A DNA stretch of 64,000 bases from Pegoplata infirma (taxonomy: Eukaryota; Arthropoda; Insecta; Diptera; Anthomyiidae). How positions within the stretch are numbered: the first letter of the stretch is position 1; each line of letters starts with the position of its first letter. The stretch covers positions 12,300,330 to 12,364,329 of the forward strand of contig OY992538.1 of NCBI GenBank assembly GCA_963921195.1, read 5' to 3'. The notes under the pieces were generated by a model, which was not told where the DNA came from, did no database searches, and saw nothing but the letters and a program-made list of their open reading frames with translations. Both the position numbers and the translations under genes were made by a program. Below, in pieces: positions 46,140 to 58,042 of the stretch.

Positions 46140-46780
46140 TAAAAAAGTTAAATTCGACCTTGCCGAATGTATTGATACCCTCCACAACTAAAAAAGTTTA
46201 TTTGCAAAAAAAAAACATTTTTTGAAAAAAAAAAATCCGCGAAAAAATTTTTTGGTGAAAAAAATCGGCGAAAAATTTTTTTTGTAAAAAAATATTTTTG
46301 TGCATGTTTAAATACCATTCTGTGATCAATTCTGTTCACATGTGTTAAACAGCAGCCGAATTTTGGAATAAAGAATTTTATTAGAAATGATTTATGATTT
46401 AGAAAAAAAAACAAATACAAAAATTAAAATCGACCTTACCGAATGTATTGATACTCAACACAATGTGAAAAAGTTTATTTGCAAAAAAAAAATTTTTTGA
46501 AATAAAAATTCTTGAAAAAAATTTTTTGTGTAAAAAAAATCGGCGAAATTTTTTTTTTTGTAAAAAATTATTTTTGTGCTTGTTTAAATACCATTCTGTG
46601 ATCAATTCTGTCACATGTGTCAACCAGCAGCCGAATTAAAACATTTTGAATTTTAGGTTATGTTGGGTGTATCAAAATTTTCGAGGTGTCCTTACATTTT
46701 CTTTCATAACTTTTGAACCGCTAAACATTTTGGGGTCCTAGATCGCTATTTTGACAATTTTGACAATTTTTAGCGTGTTA
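46140..46780 (-). mobile_element. HINE 3' half with tandemly duplicated end, left flank of the TCAT array
   Basis: The minus-strand 3' end (hairpin ATTCGACCTTGCCGAAT at 46151-46167, then ATTGATACCCTCC) is repeated at 46430-46446 (ATCGACCTTACCGAAT). Each is followed by AAGTTTATTTGCAAAAAAA and ATACCATTCTGTGATCAATT. The second copy continues through TTTCATAACTTTTGAACC to TTGGGGTCCTAGATCGC near 46730, part of the HINE 5' region. Confidence 0.75.
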
Positions 46781-46902
46781 AGTTAAAAAATCATGTAAAA
46801 TAGTTCTAAAAAAAACTTTTTGGCATTTAAATTCCAGGACACAATTTTTTTCGCGTTTTCAAGTAAAATGTTTAAAAAAAATTTAAAGTGATCTAAGTTC
46901 TA

Positions 46903-49900
46903 TCATTCATTCATTCATTCATTCATTCATTCATTCATTCATTCATTCATTCATTCATTCATTCATTCATTCATTCATTCATTCATTCATTCATTCATTC
47001 ATTCATTCATTCATTCATTCATTCATTCATTCATTCATTCATTCATTCATTCATTCATTCATTCATTCATTCATTCATTCATTCATTCATTCATTCATTC
47101 ATTCATTCATTCATTCATTCATTCATTCATTCATTCATTCATTCATTCATTCATTCATTCATTCATTCATTCATTCATTCATTCATTCATTCATTCATTC
47201 ATTCATTCATTCATTCATTCATTCATTCATTCATTCATTCATTCATTCATTCATTCATTCATTCATTCATTCATTCATTCATTCATTCATTCATTCATTC
47301 ATTCATTCATTCATTCATTCATTCATTCATTCATTCATTCATTCATTCATTCATTCATTCATTCATTCATTCATTCATTCATTCATTCATTCATTCATTC
47401 ATTCATTCATTCATTCATTCATTCATTCATTCATTCATTCATTCATTCATTCATTCATTCATTCATTCATTCATTCATTCATTCATTCATTCATTCATTC
47501 ATTCATTCATTCATTCATTCATTCATTCATTCATTCATTCATTCATTCATTCATTCATCCATCCATTCATTCATCCATTCATTCATTCATTCATTCATTC
47601 ATTCATTCATTCATTCATTCATTCATTCATTCATTCATTCATTCATTCATTCATTCATTCATTCATTCATTCATTCATTCATTCATTCATTCATTCATTC
47701 ATTCATTCATTCATTCATTCATTCATTCATTCATTCATTCATTCATTCATTCATTCATTCATTCATTCATTCATTCATTCATTCATTCATTCATTCATTC
47801 ATTCATTCATTCATTCATTCATTCATTCATTCATTCATTCATTCATTCATTCATTCATTCATTCATTCATTCATTCATTCATTCATTCATTCATTCATTC
47901 ATTCATTCATTCATTCATTCATTCATTCATTCATTCATTCATTCATTCATTCATTCATTCATTCATTCATTCATTCATTCATTCATTCATTCATTCATTC
48001 ATTCATTCATTCATTCATTCATTCATTCATTCATTCATTCATTCATTAATTCATTCATTCATTAATTCATTCATTCATTCATTCATTCATTCATTCATTC
48101 ATTCATTCATTCATTCATTCATTCATTCATTCATTCATTCATTCATTCATTCATTCATTCATTCATTCATTCATTCATTCATTCATTCATTCATTCATTC
48201 ATTCATTCATTCATTCATTCATTCATTCATTCATTCATTCATTCATTCATTCATTCATTCATTCATTCATTCATTCATTCATTCATTCATTCATTCATTC
48301 ATTCATTCATTCATTCATTCATTCATTCATTCATTCATTCATTCATTCATTCATTCATTCATTCATTCATTCATTCATTCATTCATTCATTCATTCATTC
48401 ATTCATTCATTCATTCATTCATTCATTCATTCATTCATTCATTCATTCATTCATTCATTCATTCATTCATTCATTCATTCATTCATTCATTCATTCATTC
48501 ATTCATTCATTCATTCATTCATTCATTCATTCATTCATTCATTCATTCATTCATTCATTCATTCATTCATTCATTCATTCATTCATTCATTCATTCATTC
48601 ATTCATTCATTCATTCATTCATTCATTCATTCATTCATTCATTCATTCATTCATTCATTCATTCATTCATTCATTCATTCATTCATTCATTCATTCATTC
48701 ATTCATTCATTCATTCATTCATTCATTCATTCATTCATTCATTCATTCATTCATTCATTCATTCATTCATTCATTCATTCATTCATTCATTCATTCATTC
48801 ATTCATTCATTCATTCATTCATTCATTCATTCATTCATTCATTCATTCATTCATTCATTCATTCATTCATTCATTCATTCATTCATTCATTCATTCATTC
48901 ATTCATTCATTCATTCATTCATTCATTCATTCATTCATTCATTCATTCATTCATTCATTCATTCATTCATTCATTCATTCATTCATTCATTCATTCATTC
49001 ATTCATTCATTCATTCATTCATTCATTCATTCATTCATTCATTCATTCATTCATTCATTCATTCATTCATTCATTCATTCATTCATTCATTCATTCATTC
49101 ATTCATTCATTCATTCATTCATTCATTCATTCATTCATTCATTCATTCATTCATTCATTCATTCATTCATTCATTCATTCATTCATTCATTCATTCATTC
49201 ATTCATTCATTCATTCATTCATTCATTCATTCATTCATTCATTCATTCATTCATTCATTCATTCATTCATTCATTCATTCATTCATTCATTCATTCATTC
49301 ATTCATTCATTCATTCATTCATTCATTCATTCATTCATTCATTCATTCATTCATTCATTCATTCATTCATTCATTCATTCATTCATTCATTCATTCATTC
49401 ATTCATTCATTCATTCATTCATTCATTCATTCATTCATTCATTCATTCATTCATTCATTCATTCATTCATTCATTCATTCATTCATTCATTCATTCATTC
49501 ATTCATTCATTCATTCATTCATTCATTCATTCATTCATTCATTCATTCATTCATTCATTCATTCATTCATTCATTCATTCATTCATTCATTCATTCATTC
49601 ATTCATTCATTCATTCATTCATTCATTCATTCATTCATTCATTCATTCATTCATTCATTCATTCATTCATTCATTCATTCATTCATTCATTCATTCATTC
49701 ATTCATTCATTCATTCATTCATTCATTCATTCATTCATTCATTCATTCATTCATTCATTCATTCATTCATTCATTCATTCATTCATTCATTCATTCATTC
49801 ATTCATTCATTCATTCATTCATTCATTCATTCATTCATTCATTCATTCATTCATTCATTCATTCATTCATTCATTCATTCATTCATTCATTCATTCATTC

Positions 49901-51290
49901 ATTCATTCATTCATTCATTCATTCATTCATTCATTCATTCATTCATTCATTCATTCATTCATTCATTCATTCATTCATTCATTCATTCATTCATTCATTC
50001 ATTCATTCATTCATTCATTCATTCATTCATTCATTCATTGATTCATTCATTCATTCATTGATTCATTCATTCATTCATTCATTCATTCATTCATTCATTC
50101 ATTCATTCATTCATTCATTCATTCATTCATTCATTCATTCATTCATTCATTCATTCATTCATTCATTCATTCATTCATTCATTCATTCATTCATTCATTC
50201 ATTCATTCATTCATTCATTCATTCATTCATTCATTCATTCATTCATTCATTCATTCATTCATTCATTCATTCATTCATTCATTCATTCATTCATTCATTC
50301 ATTCATTCATTCATTCATTCATTCATTCATTCATTCATTCATTCATTCATTCATTCATTCATTCATTCATTCATTCATTCATTCATTCATTCATTCATTC
50401 ATTCATTCATTCATTCATTCATTCATTCATTCATTCATTCATTCATTCATTCATTCATTCATTCATTCATTCATTCATTCATTCATTCATTCATTCATTC
50501 ATTCATTCATTCATTCATTCATTCATTCATTCATTCATTCATTCATTCATTCATTCATTCATTCATTCATTCATTCATTCATTCATTCATTCATTCATTC
50601 ATTCATTCATTCATTCATTCATTCATTCATTCATTCATTCATTCATTCATTCATTCATTCATTCATTCATTCATTCATTCATTCATTCATTCATTCATTC
50701 ATTCATTCATTCATTCATTCATTCATTCATTCATTCATTCATTCATTCATTCATTCATTCATTCATTCATTCATTCATTCATTCATTCATTCATTCATTC
50801 ATTCATTCATTCATTCATTCATTCATTCATTCATTCATTCATTCATTCATTCATTCATTCATTCATTCATTCATTCATTCATTCATTCATTCATTCATTC
50901 ATTCATTCATTCATTCATTCATTCATTCATTCATTCATTCATTCATTCATTCATTCATTCATTCATTCATTCATTCATTCATTCATTCATTCATTCATTC
51001 ATTCATTCATTCATTCATTCATTCATTCATTCATTCATTCATTCATTCATTCATTCATTCATTCATTCATTCATTCATTCATTCATTCATTCATTCATTC
51101 ATTCATTCATTCATTCATTCATTCATTCATTCATTCATTCATTCATTCATTCATTCATTCATTCATTCATTCATTCATTCATTCATTCATTCATTCATTC
51201 ATTCATTCATTCATTCATTCATTCATTCATTCATTCATTCATTCATTCATTCATTCATTCATTCATTCATTCATTCATTCATTCATTCAT
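46903..51290 (+). repeat. 4.4 kb (TCAT)n microsatellite array
   Basis: About 1097 uninterrupted tetranucleotide units. The reading phase never slips over the whole length. Only seven substitutions are seen: C at 47559, 47563 and 47575; A at 48048 and 48064; G at 50040 and 50060. The plus strand reads Phe-Ile-His-Ser repeats without stops almost throughout, but this is a by-product of the unit, not a gene. The minus strand, (ATGA)n, has a stop every 12 bases. The flanks are HINE sequences pointing away on each side. Confidence 0.98.
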
Positions 51291-51299
51291 TATTACGTT

Positions 51300-52125
51300 T
51301 TTAACACCTCGAACAGTTTTATACCCTCCGTGTACAATTTCTCCGTTTGTAATTCATCGAAATATCGGTCTGGGACCCCATAAAGTATATATATTACACT
51401 GTAAGTACACTTTTAATTTTTGATGACACACCAAAACGGCGAGACACGCAAACTTAATTTTGGGTGTAAAATCCAGTGTCATTTTCTTAGAAAACTTAAA
51501 AAAAAAACGCTTGAAAATAGCAAACTTCTAAACGAAATATCTCCTGATCTGAAAAAACGGAGAATGTCACTGGGTTCTACGACCCAAAATTAAGTTTACA
51601 TATCTCGGCGTTATCGTGTGACAGTTTTACGTACTTACAGAGTTATTATATTATAAGTGATTAGTTCTTAGACATTTTGCCGATGACCGTCTGTCTGTTG
51701 AAATGACGATCACGGTTAAAGCATTACACAGATATGAGTGTAACATAACATATTTACTTGTTGTTGATTCGAGAAGTTTGGTATCGCTTCAAAAGGTATG
51801 AACGAAATTGTAAGGACTACACGAAATTTTTGTACATTCCACATAACCTAAAAATACAAAATGCTTTAATTTGGCTGCTGGTTGATAGATGTAAACAGAA
51901 TTGGATAGCGTAAGGTATTTTAACAAGTACAAACATATTTTTTTTTACCCCGAAACTATTTTCGCATGATTTTTTTAAAAAAAAATTTTTTAACAACGTT
52001 TTTTTTACAAAGATTTTTTTATCCATTTTTTTTCACCAAAATTCTTTTTACGTGGTGTTTTTTTACTATAATCTTTTTACATTTTGGAGGGTATCAATAT
52101 GTTCGGCAGGGCCTAATTTATCTTT
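51300..52125 (+). mobile_element. HINE right of the TCAT array, split at its (TA)n site
   Basis: TTTGTAATTCATCGAAATAT, GGGACCCCATAAAGTATATA, then a 248-base insertion. It resumes with a TATTATAAGTG region, GACCGTCTGTCTGTTG, GTACATTCCACATAACC and ends at GGAGGGTATCAATATGTTCG with a weak hairpin. Confidence 0.8.
51396..51643. mobile_element. 248-base palindromic MITE in HINE (TA)n, TATT duplication
   Basis: The ends ACACTGTAAGTACAC and, inverted, ACTCTGTAAGTACGT have inner inverted words AAACTTAATTTTGGGT and CCAGTGTCATTTTC. The flanks are TATT on both sides (51392-51395, 51644-51647). Confidence 0.82.
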
Positions 52126-52616
52126 TTTCATTTATTTTTTTTTATGACATAAACAAAAACTGTTAAATACCACGCAGTTTTAAGCGATTTATGTGTAGAA
52201 CCTAATTAGCAACGGGTTTGCAATATTTTCTACAAGAATTATTCTAAAAGTGTAGATTATTTATTTTTAACGATAATTCTTTCTATGAGTGTAGATTATA
52301 TATATATTTTACAATAATATTTTCGCGTTATCAATTTTGTTTAAATAAATGACGTTAACTTTGCCATACATATGAGGCCATCCATACGAGTATAAATTGT
52401 TGCGCTACAGAAAAAATATGGCATAGAAATAAAATATAAAATTAATGGTTTTTGGTAAAAGTGGATCTTGTAGGCGTGGTCAAATATGAAACATTATTTG
52501 GCCATTTTTTTAAATATTATTTTTTAAAATATATACTATAAATTTTCAGAAGTTCTAATTTTTTAAATTTAAATAAACTACATTTATCGAATAAATGCTA
52601 GAATGCATTTTAAAAT
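52126..52616. other. AT-rich sequence with a GGCATTCC-type element fragment
   Basis: ATATGAGGCCATCCATACGA, TTGCGCTACAGAAAAAATAT and GTAGGCGTGGTCAAATATGA (52372-52600) parallel 8739-8940 at reduced similarity. No gene seen. Confidence 0.45.
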
Positions 52617-53119
52617 TAACAAGTAAAAACGTTAAATTCGGCATTGCCGAATGTATAATGATACCCTCCACAAATTATAAAAGATTATTGCAAAAAACTT
52701 TATTTAAAAGGAAATTACTTTTGAAAAACAAATTTTTTTTAAAAAAAAAAAAATTTCCGCGAAAAAAAAAATTTTGTAAAAAAAATCTGCGATTTTTTTC
52801 TTTTTTTGTCAAAAAATATGATCGTACTTGTTTAAATATCATTTGGTGTTCAATTATGTTCACATATGTCAACCAGCAGCCGAATTAAAGCATTTTGAAT
52901 TTTTAGGTTATGTTGAATGTACTAAAATTTTTGAGGTGTCCTTACATTTTCGTTCATAACTTTTGAACCACTGAACCGACATCGCTCAAATACAATACTA
53001 AACTTCTCGGAAGAACTTCCAATAAATATGTTAAGTTTCAGTTATCTCCGTGTAATATTTTAGCCGTGATCTCCATTTTCACAGACAGATAGAAAGACGG
53101 ACATCGCTCGAATGAATAT

Positions 53120-54189
53120 GGGGCATTCCATGTGAAATCGGACACTTTGAAAAACTTTTTTTTTAGATTTTCCCAATTTGTTTACAGTTTTTAGTACCCT
53201 TCGAAAACTCCTTCGTGGTAAATTTTCAGATTTTTTTGATGACCCGTTCAAAAGATATCGAATTTTTAAAAATTGGTAGTTTGTTCCTTTACTCAAACTT
53301 CTTTTAATCATAACTTCTTCAATAATGGTCCAAATTTCAATTTTTTTTTTTCAAAATTTTTGTTTTTTTACGTACTTTCTCAAAAAAAATCCCAAAAAAT
53401 TCTTAAAAGCGCTCTAGTATGCGATTTTTAAGTTTTAAAATTTAAATCTCATTTTTGAAAATGTTTGTACTTTTCGATTTTTTTGAAATTTTTTTGTGTA
53501 AAACTTCTATCAATTCTATAAATTTTTTGCCCAGGAAGATCGTGGGATAACGATTATTACTATTTTTTAAAATTTTTTGAAAAAATTTTATTGTAATTTT
53601 CCAATCTTAAAATCATTTCTACTGCTCCAATGGTGCGTCATAGAGGGGTCCTTTATAAGACCGACCCCCATTAATTTTTACGTCTTAACATTTCTTTGGA
53701 ACAAACTAATACCCTATCTCCAATTTCTAAGGGGGCTCCCACACAAAACGACATTTTTTAAAATTTGTTCCAACCGCTCTAACTGCCCTAATAGTGCCCT
53801 TAGAGCAACAAAATGTATGACCGACCCACAATATTTTTTTAGTCCAAACATTTTCTCTGAACACACCTACCCTCTATCTTTAACTGTTAAGGCGGTCCCC
53901 ATACAATTTTTTTTATTTTTTGTAAATTTGATTTATTTTATCAGCTTCTACCGGTCCAATGGTGCGTCCGAGAGGGGTCATTAGTGAGACCGACCCCCAT
54001 TTATTTTTACCCTACAACATTTTTTCAAAACATACCTACGCTCTATCTCCACTCCCTAAGTAGGCTCCCATACAAATAACAGTTGGAACAAATTTTATAA
54101 AAATATAATTTTTTATGGGAGCCTACTTAGGGAGTGGAGATAGGGCGTAGGTATGTTTTGAAAAAATGTTGTAGGGTAAAAATAAATGT
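53120..54189. mobile_element. Long foldback element, copy B, right arm truncated
   Basis: The left terminus GGGGCATTCCATGTGAAATC and the next ~950 bases match the left arm of 40870-42528. This copy keeps the true centre near 54094: CCTACAACATTTTTTCAAAA at 54012 is inverted at about 54158-54177. The right arm stops at 54189, so only ~95 bases of it remain. Predicted full length is close to 2 kb. Confidence 0.85.
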
Positions 54190-55600
54190 TTAAAAAAACC
54201 GGCAGTTTTTGGAATTTAGATAAACTGTAAATGCAGTTGTGTTAACAAGACCTTGAACCATCACTGAGCAATGTTTAAGGATTACCCCACTTTATCCGTA
54301 AAAGTTACAGAGGGTTAAAGTTGAAAAATCGATAAAAATGGCTTGAAATAATCCATAGTTTTTACCTTCTTTCGTTTTTTTTAAGTTCTCCTTATATTTC
54401 AATCTTTTCAGGCATAACACAAATTCAGTACATATAAGAGATTATTTTTTTTTGTTGGTTTGATAGATGCTTCATCGCTTGGTAAGAAGTTATAAGACGG
54501 ATAAGTTTTGAAACCAAAAATTAAGAGTTTTTAAATTTTCGAGGTTTTTTGATCAGGGATTTTGGCCCCCTCTATAAAATGAAAAAAGTTGAACTAGAGT
54601 TGGTAGCTGTTGTAATTCTTAACATTTTGGAATTAATCCCGTCAATGTGCCACGAATAGTTAAGGAGTTCCAGCAGATCAAAGTTCGAAAGAAAAAACGT
54701 AATTTTTTTAAAAAAACAGTTTTTCGCGAGTCACATTCGCTGTTTCATTCGAAATTTGGAGGACTCTTGCGTAAACCGAGTTTTTTAGGAGTTTACATAA
54801 AAAATCACTGGCGGGTTTATAAAAAATAAATTGCAAAAATTTTATGGCATTTTTGAAAATTGTGCGAAATTTGCAAATCTGTTTGCTATTTTTTTTAGTA
54901 GCAATTAATGCATTATGTTCATTTTAATACACCAAAAGACGTGCCTTAACGAGTAGAACTGATTTGCTTTTTGACTTTTTACTTTAAGCCATTCTGAGCG
55001 GAAAACGCGATGATTTTATCTAAACTTGTTTTGATCTGGCACATCAAGGCTTTATACGAAATCGGATGAATTTTTTTTAAATGAAAGCCCACTTGATGTG
55101 TCATCATAAAATCAGAGGCGGGTTAAAAAATTTTGATGATTATAGATTTTTTGGACCATATTAAATTTTCTTGTTATAAAAAAGCATCACCGATTTTTTT
55201 TAAACTACTGGTACAATGATACTAATACCAACGGGCATTGCCTAAATATGTTATAAAAAATTGTGAAACTTTTCTTTTACCGCGAATTTATCGCGATTTT
55301 AGGTACTAAGATATTTTTTTTTAAATCGTTTGGTCATTAAAGGGTTAAATTTATATCATATATTTAAGAAGAAATGATATATCCTGGCATGTTTTAATAA
55401 CGCATGCAACAAATGTGTAGAAAAAAATGTTTAAAATATTTTTAAGATTTTTAAAACCGCTAAATGTTAAAACCGCCATAACTTTTGACCCCCTTGCGCG
55501 ATTTAATTGACGCTAACGAATTTCTTATTCTTAAATAGCTTCTAATATTTATGCCAACTTTCATCGATGTTCCATCAATACACAAATCACATCTTTTTTA
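54190..55600. other. Unidentified sequence inside the split HINE
   Basis: Moderately AT-rich with no long ORF, no clear inverted repeat and no match elsewhere in the window. It holds two similar phrases about pyrimidine-rich CCCCCTCTATAAAATG and TTTTGACCCCCTTGCG. It may be the remainder of a larger insertion. Confidence 0.4.
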
Positions 55601-56164
55601 CATACTTTATGGGGTCCCAGACCGATATTTCGATGAGTTACAAACGGAATGACAAACTTATATATGCCCTCTATCACTAGAGCGGAGGATATAAAAAAAA
55701 ATCAAATAAATAAACTCTAAAATTGTCAAAATTCTAACCCGTTGTAAATATTTTTGTGTAGGTACATTGTTGTTGTTACAATAAATCGAATTTAAATTTT
55801 TACATTCAATTTTAGTACGATGCGTATACTACTTATTGTAAATTACACAATTTTTGTTAATCATACGTTTCTGTCTTTTAAAAGATACTTTTGAAATGTT
55901 ATGTGCGGTTCAAACTTGTTGTTTTTGAGTGTAATAGGGATAAGTGTTTAAAAAGTCTTTGTTTTGTGTCAATTACGTTCTTATACTGTTACTGTTGTTT
56001 TGTTAAACAACTTGTTAAAGGTCGTAAGTGTGAACCCCATAAAAGTGTAATGCGATATTTAATGCAATGTTTCTGAACAAAATTTAGAACGGGTTAAAAA
56101 ACTTCTTTTTTTTCTAAAAATTTATAAAAATTAAGAAGAAGTATTTCTTGTTTTGAGATTATCA

Positions 56165-56205
56165 AGATAAACAATTTTAATTCGGCATTGCAAAATATAT
56201 TGATA
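56165..56205 (-). mobile_element. HINE 3' terminal fragment hosting a nested stack
   Basis: AACAATTTTAATTCGGCATT with GCAAAATATATTGATA resembles the hairpin end of minus-strand HINE copies (compare 52635). It is interrupted directly by the CACTC element at 56206. Confidence 0.5.
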
Positions 56206-56502
56206 CACTCAAAAAATTATGTTAGTAAAATTAACTGAAAATGTCAGTTAAAATAACTACTTTGTAAGTTGTTTTGGGGTCAACTACTTTTTCAGTTAAA
56301 TCAACTAACAATGTTAGTTATTTTAACTGACAAAATACAACTGACTTATGTAGTAAAAACACTTACATTTGTAGCCAAAACAACTAAAATGAAAAATAAA
56401 ATAATCAATATAGATTTTTTTTTGTTTTAAATTTTTTAGAAAAAAAATTGAAGACCAAATTTTTTCCAAGTTTTTTTTTAAAAAAAAAAAAAAGTTGTGA
56501 AA

Positions 56503-58042
56503 GGGTCATTCTTAGTGAAATGAATCAAAAATAGCTAAAAATTTTATTGACCCCCTCCGATTTTGATGAAATTTGGTTAAGTTGTAACACTAAGTGATAC
56601 ACTCAGAAAATTATGTAAGTTACTACATGTTAGTTATTTGTATATTTTACAGTAGTTAGTTGTTTTCAACTACAAAGTCAGTTGTTTTTGTATGAAAAAT
56701 ATCAAACAACTATTTCTGTTAGTTATTTTAAGTTGTTTTTTTGAACAATTAAAAAAAAAGTACTGTGATGTAGTAACAGTTATTTAAAGTAGTTAATTTT
56801 ATTTTTTTTATCTCTGAAAAATTTTCAGTTTTTTTCAAAAAAAAAAAATTTCGTTTTTTTTTATTTTTCACAACTTTTTTTAAAAAAAAAAACTTAGAAA
56901 AAATTTGGTCTTCATTTTTTTTTTTTTAAAAATGTTTTAGAACAATATTATATATTGATTATTTTATTTTTACTACATTTTAGTTGTTTTGACTACAAAT
57001 GTAAGTAGTTTTTACTACATAAGTCAGTTGTTTTTTGTCAGTTAAAATAACTAACAATGTTAGTTGATTTAACTGAAAAAGTAGTTGACCCCAAAACAAC
57101 TGACAAAGTAGTTATTTTAACTGACATTTTCAGTTGATTTTACTAACATAATTTTTTGAGTGTAAACTGACGCACACTTATTTTCAGCCCTCTAGGTAAA
57201 CAGTGGTCGAAAATACGGAGGGTCAAAATTTCCCCCAAAATCTCCCAGTCGCGACACTTTGCACCTTAAAAACTTAATATCGTTGGTTCTATTATAGCTA
57301 GAAAGTCCATTTTTGATTTTTTTTAAAGCTCATAACATGCTCTACAACCCCTATCATAACCAAAAAATTTTCGAATAAAATACCCTTTGCCACGACATTT
57401 AAATAAAGGGACACTCCTTTTTTTTGGAAAATGTTTAGGTTATGGTAGGTCTTGTAGAGCGTATTATAAGCTTTAAAACAAACAAAAATGGGCTTTGTAG
57501 CTACAATAGCACTTATATTAACTTTTTAAGGTTCAAGAGTGTTGCGATTTGGAGATTTTGGGGGAAATTGTAAAAAAATTTTAATTGACCAATCCCATTG
57601 TTGTCCCAACATAAACATTTTTGAATAAATTCTTTAGGACTTTCTCTATAAGATTATCAAGTAAAAAAATCGGGGGATACCATCCTCCCCATTTCTCCTC
57701 CGTTTATCACGACCTTAAAATAAGGGAGGTAATCCTTATTTTTTTTTCGAAAATTTTTTGGTTATGGTAGGTCTTGTAGAGCATATTGTGAGCTTCAAAA
57801 CAAACCAAAAATGGGCTTTCTAGCTATAATAGAACCAAAGATATTAAGTTTTTACGATGTACAGTGTCGCGACTGGGAGATTTTAGGGGAAACTTTGCCC
57901 CTCCGTATTTTCGGCCCCTGTTGACTTAGAGGACTGAAATTTGCATTTGTTAGTTTTTGACGTAGTGTAAGAACTAAACCAAATTTCAGCAATATCGGAG
58001 GGGGTCAAAAATATTCATGATTGATTTCACTAAGAATGACCC
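56503..58042. mobile_element. GGGTCATTCTTAGTG-ended TIR element with GAAA duplication
   Basis: The ends GGGTCATTCTTAGTGAAAT and its inverse are flanked by GAAA on both sides (56499-56502, 58043-58046). Inverted repeats continue for several hundred bases (GACCCCCTCCGATTTTG; TCTCCCAGTCGCGACACT; GGTTATGGTAGGTCTTGTAG). A family B element is inserted at 56600-57162. Confidence 0.88.
56600..57162 (+). mobile_element. Complete family B element nested in the GGGTCATTC element
   Basis: 563 bases, starting CACTCAGAAAATTATGTAAG and ending TAACATAATTTTTTGAGTG, with TA on both sides. The host arm reads on when it is removed (CACTAAGTGA to AACTGACGCAC; compare CACTACGTCAAAAACTAAC on the other arm). Confidence 0.87.

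Larger units (their letters stand above)
52617..55690 (-). mobile_element. HINE (minus strand) split by a 2.5 kb insertion
   Basis: The 3' end has a perfect hairpin ATTCGGCATTGCCGAAT (52635-52651). The body runs to a GACGGACATCGCTCGAATG tract and GAATAT at 53119. The 5' end resumes at about 55602 with ACTTTATGGGGTCCCAGACC, CGATATTTCGATGAGTTACA and a CCCTCTATCACTAGAG end near 55680. The segment between is a foldback plus unidentified sequence. Confidence 0.75.

Noticed and set aside
50058..51383. 441-residue open frame of repeated Phe-Ile-His-Ser
   Set aside because: It is the direct translation of (TCAT)n and begins at a non-ATG codon created by a single substitution. There is no coding evidence.
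51966..52166. Phe-rich open frames in T-rich HINE interior
   Set aside because: Homopolymer-driven frames without start context or conservation.
53577..53984. 135-residue open frame (and the similar one at 41413-41816)
   Set aside because: It lies in the arm of a foldback element and recurs with frameshifts in the other copy. The arms are non-coding repeats.
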